Shown here in pieces: positions 57,601 to 64,000 of a DNA stretch of 64,000 bases (position 1 is its first letter; every line of letters starts with the position of its first letter). The notes under the pieces are model-generated. The model did no database searches and was not told where the DNA came from. It saw only the letters and a list, made by a program, of their open reading frames with translations. The translations under genes were made by a program, and so were the position numbers. This stretch comes from Scytonema tolypothrichoides VB-61278 (GTDB lineage: Bacteria; Cyanobacteriota; Cyanobacteriia; Cyanobacteriales; Nostocaceae), in assembly GCF_000828085.3 (NCBI RefSeq), contig NZ_JXCA02000002.1, forward strand, positions 685,070-749,069. Reading direction: 5' to 3'.

Positions 57601-57798
57601 CTTGTCGTCGCTCCACCAGCAGAAGAACTTGCTGTCTTGCTTGATTTGGCGATGAGGGGGGACTTGAGAGGGATTGCACAACGAGCTGCCAAACTAGAGG
57701 AATTGGATGAACAATGGGTACCGTTTGCTACTCATTTACGTCAACTAGTTAAAGGTTTTAAAGGGAAACAAATCTTGGAGTTTATCACAAAATTTTAA
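51700..57798 (+). CDS. Multidomain Ser/Thr kinase-AAA ATPase-GAF-histidine kinase-receiver
   Basis: 2032 residues from ATG 51700; the frame extends to a TTG at 51670 but homology begins at MSITISGYT. Domains in order: Ser/Thr kinase (about 1-265, catalytic HKDIKPHN with D133); AAA ATPase (about 290-560, Walker A GYSGIGKSS with K339); a long helical TPR-like region; GAF (about 1370-1510); histidine kinase (H1588 in SHELRTPLNG, then NLLSNAVKFT, VEDTGIGI, GTGLGLA); receiver (about 1815-1945, D1874). Cyanobacteria use such hybrids in nitrogen and stress signalling. Residues about 583-608 are an in-frame repeat insert. Confidence 0.9.
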   Translation: MSITISGYTLIEVIYDGATTCVYRALRETEQTSVIIKTLKTEYPTIEQLTRLRHEYKILQALEIEGIIKPLALESYQNGLALILSDFGGEPLKNFINAHNFNFSLNLSKFLQIAIQLSSTLAQLHQNNIIHKDIKPHNILINPKTGQVEIIDFSISSRLSSENQTANDPNLLEGTLAYMSPEQTGRMNRLIDYRSDFYSLGVTFYEMLTGQLPFQAADPLELVHCHIARTAVPPKELNPEIPQAVSDIVMKLLAKTAEERYQHALGLKADLEECLIKLQATGKVEDFIVGQLDLYSQFIIPQKLYGREKEVATLMDAFERVSLGATEMMLVSGYSGIGKSSLVNEIHKPIVRQRGYFISGKFDQFKRNIPYASLIQAFQELIRQLLTESADKIAVWKAKLLEAFGSNGQVIIDVIPEVERIVGVQPNVPQLGPTESQNRFNRLFQQFIHVFTKPEHPLVLFLDDLQWADLASLKLIQLLACDPNSQYLLMIGAYRDNEVSPTHPLMLTLKEIQQKGAVVNNIVLQPLLLTHVNQLISDTFRSDTLKTISLAELVFKKTQGNPFFLTQLLKSLYNEKLLFFNFTPLIPRQVLQVGTAPRCGDWHGTQGGWQWDIQLLKDIDITDNVVELMINQIHKLSLNTQNILKLAACIGDKFTLDVLGIVNQKSLPETATDLWESLQKGLVLPLDQSYKIPLVISSQQNEQLTNDLDEQSSSSRVEQLTIAYKFLHDRVQQAAYALIPDSQKKETHLKIGQLLLQNTTPEERKENIFALVNQLNYGTDLLTLESEKYELAELNLIAGQKAKAAAAYESAMRYIKVGLELLAVNSWQNQYELTLALYESGVETAYLNGDFEQMEKWATLVLQQAKTPIDKMKVYEVKIQACMAQVKQLEAIKIGLQALELLGFSFPESPSASDIEETLTQTARNLSGRNIEDLINLPLMTEVDKLAAVRMLAYLGSPTYQAGPALLPLIACEQLNLSMKYGNSPFSAYSYVLYSIMINGLFQDIESAYQFGKLALSLVEKFNAVELKTSVFFVAGSSAFHGKVHAQETLPLLQDSYSSGLENGHFEYGGYAAMQKCYYSYLIGQDLAKVEREMAATSNVLAQLKQENALSWNQIFQQSVLNLLKSFEKPCCLLGEAYNEEKSLPLLKEANDRTGLHYFYSNKLILCYLFGELDQVLENAVQAEQYLDGVKGFLIVPVFHFYDSLAQLAIYPSVPHSQQEHLLSRVTKNQEKMRKWADHAPMNFQHKYDLVEAEKARVFGQYWQATEYYERAIAGAKEQGYIQEEAIANELAAKFYFEHSREKVAQTYLTDAYYGYIRWGATAKVGNLAARYPHIFAQTLNRQTKGLEMNRTISFTTTATPRVLDLAAVMKASVALSGEIVLDKLLAKLMRIVLENAGAETAFLILETAGQLLIEASGGVGQDEITVQRSTPVELTQDLPISVINYVRRTQGHVLLNDASSEPVFATDTYIINHKPKSILCTSIVNQGKLIGILYLENNLTIGAFTPERLEVLQLLSSQSAISIENARLYNDLEEYNRTLAAKVAERTLELQEKNLQLQQEIKERQRAEEAAKTANRAKSEFLANMSHELRTPLNGILGYTQIFKKDKALTAQQKNGIDIIHQCGEHLLTLINDILDLSKIEARKMELYPKEFHLPEFLESVAEICRIRAEQKRISLIYKTLSPLPRLIRADEKRLRQILINLLSNAVKFTEKGSITFTVGYQEDKLRFQVEDTGIGIASEQLEEIFLPFQQVGEESRKTEGTGLGLAISRQLVQMMGGELKVKSTLGKGSVFWFDLNLPEVFQQSDVKSEEKGNIIGLLGPVRKVLVVDDKWSNRSVLVNLLQPLGFEVTEATNGLDALEKVRELKPDVILMDLVMSVMDGFEATRRLRMLPNFKEVIIIAVSASVFEWDQKQSREVGCDDFLPKPIQKTDLLEKLQVHLGLEWIYEQPENSVRAQSIAPAQTQDSLVVAPPAEELAVLLDLAMRGDLRGIAQRAAKLEELDEQWVPFATHLRQLVKGFKGKQILEFITKF
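53448..53522. repeat. In-frame repeat insert in the giant kinase
   Basis: CCCCCC-TAATCCCACG, then CGCCAGGTGCTACAAGTCGG and a CCCCCCGTTGTGGCG stretch, wording of dispersed repeats. It encodes Pro/Arg/Gly-rich sequence between LLFFNF and GGWQWDI, which are adjacent in typical family members. Confidence 0.65.
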
Positions 57799-57817
57799 TA
57801 AATTCATAAGAGGTTTT

Positions 57818-59842
57818 ATGAATATTGACCCTACTAAAAAAGGTGTCATCTTAATTGTCGATGACACTCCCACTAATTTAGAAGTGTTGTTCGATTTTTT
57901 AGGCGACTCGGGATTTACAGTTTTGGTTGCTGAAGATGGTGAGAGTGCGATTGCAAGAGCAGAATATGCCCCACCAGACCTCATCCTGTTAGACATACTC
58001 ATGCCAGGAATGGACGGGTTTGAAACCTGCAGGCGTTTGAAAGCTAATGAATTCACAAAAGACATTCCCATCATTTTCATGACTGCACTTTCCGAAACAG
58101 TGGATAAGGTCAAAGGCTTAAGTCTTGGTGCAGTCGATTACATCACCAAACCGCTTCAGCACGAAGAAGTTTTAGCCCGGGTCGAACTTCATCTGAGGTT
58201 GCGGAACCTAACTAAAACACTCCAAGAGCAAAATCAGCAAATCCGCGAACAAGCTGCTTTGCTTGATATCACCACAGATGCAATTGTTGTTCAAGACTTG
58301 GACAACCGAATCCGTTTTTGGAACAAAGGGGCTGAAGATTTATACGGATGGAAGACAACAGAAGCAATTGGTAAAAATGTCAATCAGCTTTTGTACCCAG
58401 CAGAAACTCTATGTCAACTGCAAAACCTCCAAGAAAGTTTAGCTCTTAGTGGCTCATGGCACGGTGAGTTACATCAAGTGACTAGAGAAGGCAAGGAAAT
58501 TATTGTTGCTAGCCGGTGGACTTTGATGGGCGAGGAAGATGGGCAACCGAAATCGATTCTTACAGTCAACACTGACATTACAGAGAAAAAACAACTCGAA
58601 GCACAGTTTCTTCGTGCCCAGCGACTGGAAAGTATTGGCACACTTGCTAGCGGCATTGCCCATGACCTGAACAATATTCTGACTCCAATTCTGACGGCAG
58701 CACAACTGTTACAGCTAAAACTCCCAAATATTGATGAGCGGAGTCAGCAAATGTTTAGCACAATAGAAACTAACACTAAACGTGGGGCGGCTTTGGTCAA
58801 GCAAGTACTACAGTTTGCACGTGGAGTCGAAAGCAAGAAGCGCACGATTGTGCAAGTGAACCACCTGTTCTCAGAAATAAAGCAGATTGTTCAAGAAACA
58901 TTTCCCAAATCTATTGAATTTTGCACGAATATAAAGTCAGACCTTTGGGCGATCGTTGGCGATGCGACACACTTGCATCAGGTGCTGATGAACCTGGTTG
59001 TTAACGCTCGCGATGCTATGCTCGATGGCGGGACTTTGAAGATTTCTGCCGAAAATGTGTTTATAGACGAACACTATGCCCGGATGAATCTTGAGGCAAC
59101 TGTCGGTTCCTACATCATGATAACTGTTGCCGATACGGGAATTGGTATGTCGCCAGAAGTCGTGGATAGAATATTCGAGCCGTTTTTCACCACTAAAGAG
59201 TTTGGCAAAGGTACAGGGCTAGGTCTTTCAACTGTCAGGGGCATCATCACAAGCCACGGTGGTTTTGTGAACGTATCCAGCAACGTTGGCAAAGGAACTG
59301 AATTTAAAGTGTTCTTGCCAGCAGTAGAAGTAACAGCAACACCGCTTGCAGAAAATCTCGAACTGCCAAAAGGCAACGGAGAATTGGTTTTAGTTGTGGA
59401 TGACGAAGGTCCAATTTTAGAAACTACCAAAATCTCGTTAGAAAGTTACAATTACCAAGTCTTAACAGCCAGCGATGGAATTGAGGCGCTCGCGTTGTAT
59501 GCTCAGTACAAAGATGACATTAGCGTTGTGTTGGTGGATATGATGATGCCATCGATGGACGGTGCACTGACCATTCGCGCATTACAAAAAATGAATCCCT
59601 ATGTCTTGATTATTGGTGTCAGCGGTTTGGTAGCCGGCGACAAACTGATGGAGACTGCACGAGTCAAAGCATTTCTTTCTAAGCCCTATACGACAAAGGA
59701 ATTATTGCAAACTTTACACAGTGTTCTTTTTCAGGATGTGAGAAACACTAAGAGTGCAAAAAATTGGGAAAGATGGGACACAGTGAGAACAAAATCTATC
59801 ATTTGTTACTCGGAAAGTACCTCAAATAACGATCTTTTTTAG
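57818..59842 (+). CDS. Hybrid histidine kinase, receiver-PAS-kinase-receiver
   Basis: 674 residues. Receiver 1 (about 10-125, D59 in LLDILMPGMDG), PAS (about 145-255, WNKGAEDLYGW), dimerisation region with H282 (IAHDLNNIL), HATPase (NLVVNARDAM, VADTGIGM, GTGLGLS) and receiver 2 (about 530-645, D574 in LVDMMMPSMDG). It starts 19 bp after the giant kinase stop, so they are an operon and probably share a phosphorelay. The last 25 residues lack conserved features. Confidence 0.9.
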   Translation: MNIDPTKKGVILIVDDTPTNLEVLFDFLGDSGFTVLVAEDGESAIARAEYAPPDLILLDILMPGMDGFETCRRLKANEFTKDIPIIFMTALSETVDKVKGLSLGAVDYITKPLQHEEVLARVELHLRLRNLTKTLQEQNQQIREQAALLDITTDAIVVQDLDNRIRFWNKGAEDLYGWKTTEAIGKNVNQLLYPAETLCQLQNLQESLALSGSWHGELHQVTREGKEIIVASRWTLMGEEDGQPKSILTVNTDITEKKQLEAQFLRAQRLESIGTLASGIAHDLNNILTPILTAAQLLQLKLPNIDERSQQMFSTIETNTKRGAALVKQVLQFARGVESKKRTIVQVNHLFSEIKQIVQETFPKSIEFCTNIKSDLWAIVGDATHLHQVLMNLVVNARDAMLDGGTLKISAENVFIDEHYARMNLEATVGSYIMITVADTGIGMSPEVVDRIFEPFFTTKEFGKGTGLGLSTVRGIITSHGGFVNVSSNVGKGTEFKVFLPAVEVTATPLAENLELPKGNGELVLVVDDEGPILETTKISLESYNYQVLTASDGIEALALYAQYKDDISVVLVDMMMPSMDGALTIRALQKMNPYVLIIGVSGLVAGDKLMETARVKAFLSKPYTTKELLQTLHSVLFQDVRNTKSAKNWERWDTVRTKSIICYSESTSNNDLF

Positions 59843-60321
59843 GAAAGTATGTTGACCTGATATCTTGTACTTGCAAGATAAATGACTCAGTATTAAGAAT
59901 GGCATTCGTTAGATTTCAACAAAAGTCAAAAATTAGTCCTGTAAGTTGAGAAGAATACAGAACGCAGAACTTAGCAGCTAAGAATCACCCCGCTTACTTA
60001 AGAAACTGATATATTTTTTGTATCAGTTATTTTGTGCTATCAAGTCAAAGTGGAGGTTAGTAGCTGTATCAAACTGTAGTGAGTAGCATTTCTTGGGTTT
60101 CCATGAGGTACGATATTGCACAGTAAAAATTTTGTCCAATAACCGTAAAGTTACTGAATAAATAAAATTTTAACTATTACAAAACAAGTCATCAGGAACT
60201 GCTTGTCACAGCAGTGTTTTAATAATTGCATGTACAAATATTTGACTAACACTTTGTGTGAAAGTGAAATCACAACACACAACAGGGGAATTATCTAAGA
60301 TAACAAACCGAAATAACTACT
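59843..60321. other. Spacer with two hairpins
   Basis: TATCTTG (59861-59867) / CAAGATA (59874-59880), and AACTGATA (60004-60011) / TATCAGTT (60021-60028) followed by ATTTTG, a plausible terminator of the kinase operon. Otherwise AT-rich, without a gene. Confidence 0.55.
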
Positions 60322-61761
60322 ATGGAAAGAATTGGTTATCTTCAGCTTGCAACAGCAAACGAGGCATCAACAACAAATGAGCATACTCCTCCTGTGCAGT
60401 TTGATTTTAATCTTTTTGCTGAGTTGAATTGGAGAAAACTGTCGAGTCATGCAACAATACATCTTTTATCAGTAGCACTGACTTTGGTAGTCTTGAGTAT
60501 AGGGGAGCGTGCGATTGCAATCCAGCAAGTAGGAAGTACCGGCTCTCAAGTTTCAGAGATTCAAAGATGTCTAAGCAAGTTGGGCTATTATAAGGGTCCT
60601 GTGACAGGCAAGTTTGCTTCCTTAACCCGGGATGCCGTCATTCGGTTCCAGCGAGCAAATGGACTACCAACTGTTGGATTTGTTGGTGCAAGAACTCAAC
60701 AATTGTTGCAATCTCAATGTCAAAGTAGAAGACCTGGTGGAAGTGTCAGTAGTGGTCTGCAACCAGGTAGCAGCGGTCAAGCTGTTATCAGATTACAACA
60801 GGATTTGCAGCGTTTAGGTTATTTTAATGGTCCGATAACAGGTAACTTTGGTCCAGAAACTCAGCAAGCAGTCATCAGATTCCAGGAATCACGTGGAATA
60901 CGTGCTGATGGTATTGTCGGTGCGAGAACAGAAGAAGCAATACGTGTTGTTCTTGGCAGAAATAATTCTTCAGTTGGTGTTGGTGGAGATAGATTACCCA
61001 ATGATTTGAATTTGGGAGACTCTGGTACTCAGGTAACACAACTGCAACAAGATTTGCAACAGTTGGGCTACTTTAAGCTGAATCCAACTGGTTATTTTGG
61101 TCCAACAACCCAGGAAGCTGTAGCACGTTTTCAGCAAGATTATGGAATTGTACCCAATGGTGTCGGCGACTCACAAACCTTGGCAGCAATAACGACAGTT
61201 TTAGAAAGGCAAAGTTATGAACAAAATTCTGGACAAAGTTATGCACAAAGTTATGGACAAAATTCTGGACAAAATTCTGGACAAAGTTATGAACAAAGTT
61301 ATAGTTGCAATACAGCAACGGGAGATATTTGTCAAGGTGAGAGAAGTCAGCGAGTGACAGTCGTACAACAGCGTTTGCAGAATTTGGGATTTTTTAGAAG
61401 TGAAGCTACTGGTTATTACGGTTCAGCAACTAGAGATGCTGTCGTTCAATTTCAGCGATACTATAGGTTACAAACAACAGGATCTGTCAATTTTCAAACT
61501 TGGCAAGCATTGGGGTTGAGCAACAACCCTAACAACTCTACAGGATTGAATCCTAGAGAGAATCGCTATGTTGTGGTCATCCCGATTTCTAAGAACGACA
61601 CTTTAGATGAAGTGCGTCAGTATATTCCGGAAGCTTTCCGCGCTGAATCTAAACTAGGACCGTATGTCAATGCTGGACAATTTAGAGAACGCTCACAAGC
61701 GGAAGATTTATCTAAGTGGTTACGCTCACGTGGGTTAGATGCACGGGTAGAATACTTTTAA
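60322..61761 (+). CDS. Peptidoglycan-binding protein with SPOR-like C-terminus
   Basis: 479 residues. A cytoplasmic stretch and one membrane segment (about 46-66) precede four PG_binding_1 units, each with V-x-x-LQ-x-x-L-x-x-LGY-(Y/F) and G-x-(F/Y)-G-x-x-T-x-x-AV-x-x-FQ, at about 75-130, 148-210, 232-290 and 340-395. A Gln/Ser/Tyr-rich low-complexity linker (about 296-332) comes from a 12-bp repeat. The final 65 residues resemble a SPOR domain, which binds denuded glycan. It probably anchors in the membrane and recognises the cell wall. Confidence 0.85.
   Translation: MERIGYLQLATANEASTTNEHTPPVQFDFNLFAELNWRKLSSHATIHLLSVALTLVVLSIGERAIAIQQVGSTGSQVSEIQRCLSKLGYYKGPVTGKFASLTRDAVIRFQRANGLPTVGFVGARTQQLLQSQCQSRRPGGSVSSGLQPGSSGQAVIRLQQDLQRLGYFNGPITGNFGPETQQAVIRFQESRGIRADGIVGARTEEAIRVVLGRNNSSVGVGGDRLPNDLNLGDSGTQVTQLQQDLQQLGYFKLNPTGYFGPTTQEAVARFQQDYGIVPNGVGDSQTLAAITTVLERQSYEQNSGQSYAQSYGQNSGQNSGQSYEQSYSCNTATGDICQGERSQRVTVVQQRLQNLGFFRSEATGYYGSATRDAVVQFQRYYRLQTTGSVNFQTWQALGLSNNPNNSTGLNPRENRYVVVIPISKNDTLDEVRQYIPEAFRAESKLGPYVNAGQFRERSQAEDLSKWLRSRGLDARVEYF
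61211..61306. repeat. 12-bp tandem repeat coding a Gln-Ser-Tyr linker
   Basis: About eight imperfect units of the AATTCTGGACAA / AGTTATGAACAA type, four residues per unit, so copy changes keep the frame. They lie between peptidoglycan-binding units 3 and 4. Confidence 0.9.
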
Positions 61762-61780
61762 AAGTCAAGAGCTATGAGCT

Positions 61781-61817
61781 AAGAGTGAGGAGTTATAAGT
61801 TATAACTCCTCACTCTT
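61781..61817. terminator. Near-perfect 37-bp palindrome after the peptidoglycan-binding gene
   Basis: An 18-bp arm (61781-61798) and its exact complement (61800-61817) are separated by one G. It lies between two co-oriented genes, 20 bp after the stop and 46 bp before mtnP. It can form a strong hairpin, but no T-run follows directly. Confidence 0.6.
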
Positions 61818-61862
61818 GAGTGTGTAACTTGATTTTTCAGTTCTTTTGGAAATCTAAAAATA

Positions 61863-62735
61863 ATGGCAGAAACTCGTATTGGAATTATTGGTGGCAGTGG
61901 TTTATACAAAATGGATGCCCTCAAAAATATCGAAGAGGTGCAAGTCCAGACACCTTTTGGATCACCATCTGATGCTTTGATACTAGGGACTTTAGAGGAA
62001 ACACGAGTCGCTTTTTTAGCGCGTCATGGTCGCAATCATACGCTGTTGCCTTCCGAGTTGCCATTTCGCGCCAATATTTATGCAATGAAGCAACTGGGTG
62101 TGGAGTATCTGATTTCTGCTTCCGCTGTAGGTTCTTTGAAAGAAGAAGTCAAACCACTGGATATGGTGGTTCCCGATCAATTTATTGATAGAACGAAAAA
62201 TCGGGTTTCAACGTTTTTCGGTGAGGGAATTGTTGCTCATATCGCTTTTGGTGACCCGATTTGTAAAAATTTGGCTGGCGTTGTTGCAGAGGCGATCACC
62301 TCCCTCAACTTACCAGATGTCACTGTACATCGTGGTGGTACCTATGTATGTATGGAGGGACCAGCATTTTCCACAAAAGCGGAATCAAATCTTTATCGCA
62401 GTTGGGGTGCAAAGATCATTGGGATGACCAATTTGCCAGAGGCGAAGTTAGCACGGGAAGCCGAGATTGCCTATGCAACGCTCGCTTTGGTGACTGATTA
62501 CGATTGTTGGCATCCAGATCACGATAGCGTGACAGTGGACATGGTCATTGCTAATTTACAGCGAAATGCAGTCAACGCTCAAAAAGTGATTCAAGAAACA
62601 GTGCGGCGTTTGAGCGAAAATCCACCCTCAAGTGATGCACATTCAGCGCTAAAGTATGCGATTTTGACAAACCTAGATAAGGCACCCGCAGCAACTAAAG
62701 AGAAGTTGGCGTTGTTGTTAAAAAAGTATATCTAG
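61863..62735 (+). CDS. mtnP: S-methyl-5'-thioadenosine phosphorylase
   Basis: 290 residues. Phosphorolysis of methylthioadenosine to adenine and methylthioribose-1-phosphate, in methionine salvage. Motifs: [10 protein letters not shown] at the N-terminus, FLARHGRNH (phosphate site), [16 protein letters not shown] and [15 protein letters not shown], then TDYDCWH. The last stretch differs little from the family. A strong terminator follows at 62766-62795. It is an isolated gene, probably with its own promoter downstream of the palindrome. Confidence 0.95.
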   Translation: MAETRIGIIGGSGLYKMDALKNIEEVQVQTPFGSPSDALILGTLEETRVAFLARHGRNHTLLPSELPFRANIYAMKQLGVEYLISASAVGSLKEEVKPLDMVVPDQFIDRTKNRVSTFFGEGIVAHIAFGDPICKNLAGVVAEAITSLNLPDVTVHRGGTYVCMEGPAFSTKAESNLYRSWGAKIIGMTNLPEAKLAREAEIAYATLALVTDYDCWHPDHDSVTVDMVIANLQRNAVNAQKVIQETVRRLSENPPSSDAHSALKYAILTNLDKAPAATKEKLALLLKKYI

Positions 62736-63177
62736 AAACGAGAGTATGAGATAAACAGCAAAACTGCGCGTATGCCTGTGGCATGCTGCGCTTTTGCGTA
62801 GCGCTCATCTATAGTGTCTGATTGATCTTCAATTTTAGTGTTTTAACAGATACTGTCATGCTGTGTTTTTTAAGCAAATACCGTTGTAAGCGGAAAGCTT
62901 TTCTAAGCAACCTTTTCGTCAATTTACGTCTCATAGCAGATATCGGTTAATGCCCAATGGCAGAATTTTCCATTGAAACCAGGTGTTACTATTTTTTCAG
63001 TGAAGGTAGAACAAAGTGCATCAGTTACCAATCATCTACAGTTATCAAAAAAACCTGTCTGCCATCACAAAATAAAGCTGACGTGTATCACAGCTAAGTT
63101 ATATTCCCAAGATATAGGGGATAATATAACTATGAGGAGAAAACGGAAGCAACTTGTATCAGAAAGGGGAAAATATT
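62736..63177. other. Spacer before the pentapeptide gene
   Basis: Contains the mtnP terminator and AT-rich sequence with the promoter of the next gene. An open frame at 62973-63233 overlaps that gene's start and has no domain, so it is rejected. Confidence 0.5.
62766..62795 (+). terminator. Intrinsic terminator after mtnP
   Basis: GCGCGTATGCC (62766-62776), loop TGT, GGCATGCTGCGC (62780-62791) then TTTT. The stem has about 11 pairs with one bulged T. The sequence also resembles GC-rich dispersed repeats. Confidence 0.8.
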
Positions 63178-63633
63178 ATGAAATCCAAACTTATAGCACT
63201 TTTCACCTTGGTGACTCCCCTAGTCTTAGCTAGTTCAGTGAATGCAGCGAATCCGCAGCACGTAAAGAAGCTACTTTCTACTGGGGAATGTGCAGGGTGT
63301 GATCTATCGAAGGCAAACCTCAGTGGTGCACACTTAATTGGTGCTGACTTGAGAGATGCGAATCTCCAAGGAGCAAACTTGACAAAGGCGAATCTTGAAG
63401 GTGCTGATCTGACAGGTGCTAATTTAGCAGGCGCTAACATGACGTCAGCTTTCGCGACGAATGTTGATTTCAAGAAAGCCAATCTTAATAAAGTGAATTT
63501 CACTCGTGCTACGATTCACGACTCTAATGTGTATGGGGCATTGATGAATGACCTCAATATTACCAACGCCGAAATATCTAATACAGGTATAGGTATCGGT
63601 GGTGAAGACGCACAAATTCCTGATTGGAAATAA
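63178..63633 (+). CDS. Secreted pentapeptide-repeat protein
   Basis: 152 residues from ATG 63178 (AGAAAGGGGA precedes it); an earlier ATG at 63154 is less likely. A signal peptide (about 1-23) ending in SSVNAA, then a CAGCDLSKANL start and about 15 pentapeptides of the A(D/N)LxxA pattern forming a right-handed beta helix. Two Cys residues near the helix start could form a disulphide. Function unknown; periplasmic or lumenal location is inferred. Such proteins are abundant in filamentous cyanobacteria. Confidence 0.88.
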   Translation: MKSKLIALFTLVTPLVLASSVNAANPQHVKKLLSTGECAGCDLSKANLSGAHLIGADLRDANLQGANLTKANLEGADLTGANLAGANMTSAFATNVDFKKANLNKVNFTRATIHDSNVYGALMNDLNITNAEISNTGIGIGGEDAQIPDWK

Positions 63634-64000
63634 AGCTTACCATAGGCTCGATTGTGGGAAGTAGAGAATGGGGTTTCCAACGCTCGTTACCAGCCTCAGC
63701 CTGGTAACGATAACACAAAGGCTCGTCTGTTGTTGAGAATGGTGAGCCAGCGTGGTCTTGAGGAACCAGGCGCTAACAGCCGGTCTCCTGAGTTGTAGAC
63801 GCCGAAGGCGGCTTCCCGTTCGACGAAGTCGTTCCCGAAGGGTAGGGTAGCGTCTGGCGTAGTTTCCCCCATGAGCGACTGGCGTAAGCGCAAGCGCACG
63901 CCAAAGGCGAACGCGAAGCGTCTCTGAAGGAGATACCCGGAGGTTGCACTCATGTGAGCTAAACCTACTTCCCGAAAGAAACCCCGAAAGAAACATGTTT
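63634..64000. repeat. Dispersed-repeat mosaic at the right end
   Basis: It opens with the hairpin TCGTTACCAG (63684-63693) / CTGGTAACGA (63701-63710), then GC-rich repeat wording to about 63960. GTTTCCCCCATGAGCGACTG (63862-63881) differs by one base from the unit within 24982-25049, and GCGTCTGGCG is shared as well. Open frames across it are artefacts. Confidence 0.8.

Noticed and set aside
62973-63233. 86-codon frame before the pentapeptide gene.
   Set aside because: Overlaps the true signal peptide start in another frame and has no domain.
63637-63996. 119-codon minus-strand frame at the right edge.
   Set aside because: Made of dispersed repeats that recur elsewhere in the window; no domain.

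Overview
The window reads as chromosomal DNA of a filamentous, heterocyst-forming cyanobacterium (order Nostocales). The evidence is NdhM, NarM and a ferredoxin-type nitrite reductase, an Asr1734/Npun_R1517-like small protein, an NtcA/NtcB-type nitrate promoter, very large Ser/Thr kinase-histidine kinase hybrids, frequent GCGATCGC (HIP1) octamers, and heptamer tandem repeats with many small dispersed repeats between and inside genes. There is no rRNA, CRISPR array, prophage or intact insertion sequence. One tRNA gene (Arg, anticodon ACG) is present.

Layout. 0.1-3.8 kb: a 2TM protein, moaC, tRNA-Arg, an MFS exporter and a NAD-dependent epimerase. 4.1-9.6 kb: an exopolysaccharide block (family 4 glycosyltransferase, initiating sugar transferase, gmd and fcl for GDP-L-fucose) followed by 5-formyltetrahydrofolate cyclo-ligase. 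9.7-19.1 kb: nitrate assimilation, with a HEAT-repeat protein divergent from nirA-nrtP-narB, then a PsiE-family protein and narM; moaC at the left edge feeds the molybdenum cofactor NarB needs. 19.5-20.4 kb: a DJ-1/PfpI protein and a short-chain dehydrogenase remnant. 20.6-27.4 kb: an FHA-PrsW membrane protease, an unknown protein, a CHAT-FHA caspase-like protein and a zinc-ribbon PP2C phosphatase, which together look like a phosphothreonine-controlled protease module. 28-32.5 kb: small proteins, ndhM, leuD, a candidate heterocyst regulator and an Rre1-like response regulator.

32.6-39 kb is a second glycan locus, all on the minus strand: two family 2 glycosyltransferases plus a dolichol-phosphate-type one, a polysaccharide deacetylase, two methyltransferases and a GT-C-like membrane protein. 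39-50.4 kb carries a C-terminal processing protease, a YdcF protein, a secreted two-nuclease fusion, recJ, a GNAT, a PD-(D/E)XK nuclease with a probable Fe-S cluster, an aminotransferase and a YjbQ protein. 50.9-59.8 kb is a signalling operon with a 2032-residue Ser/Thr kinase/ATPase/GAF/histidine kinase/receiver protein and a second hybrid kinase. The right end holds a peptidoglycan-binding protein, mtnP, a pentapeptide-repeat protein and a repeat-rich spacer.

The most unusual theme is that dispersed or tandem repeats have entered at least eight protein-coding genes without breaking the reading frame (sugar transferase, nirA, narB, recJ twice, the PD-(D/E)XK nuclease, the PP2C tail, the giant kinase, and the tail of the folate enzyme). 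One 68-bp repeat occurs in opposite orientation within two unrelated genes.
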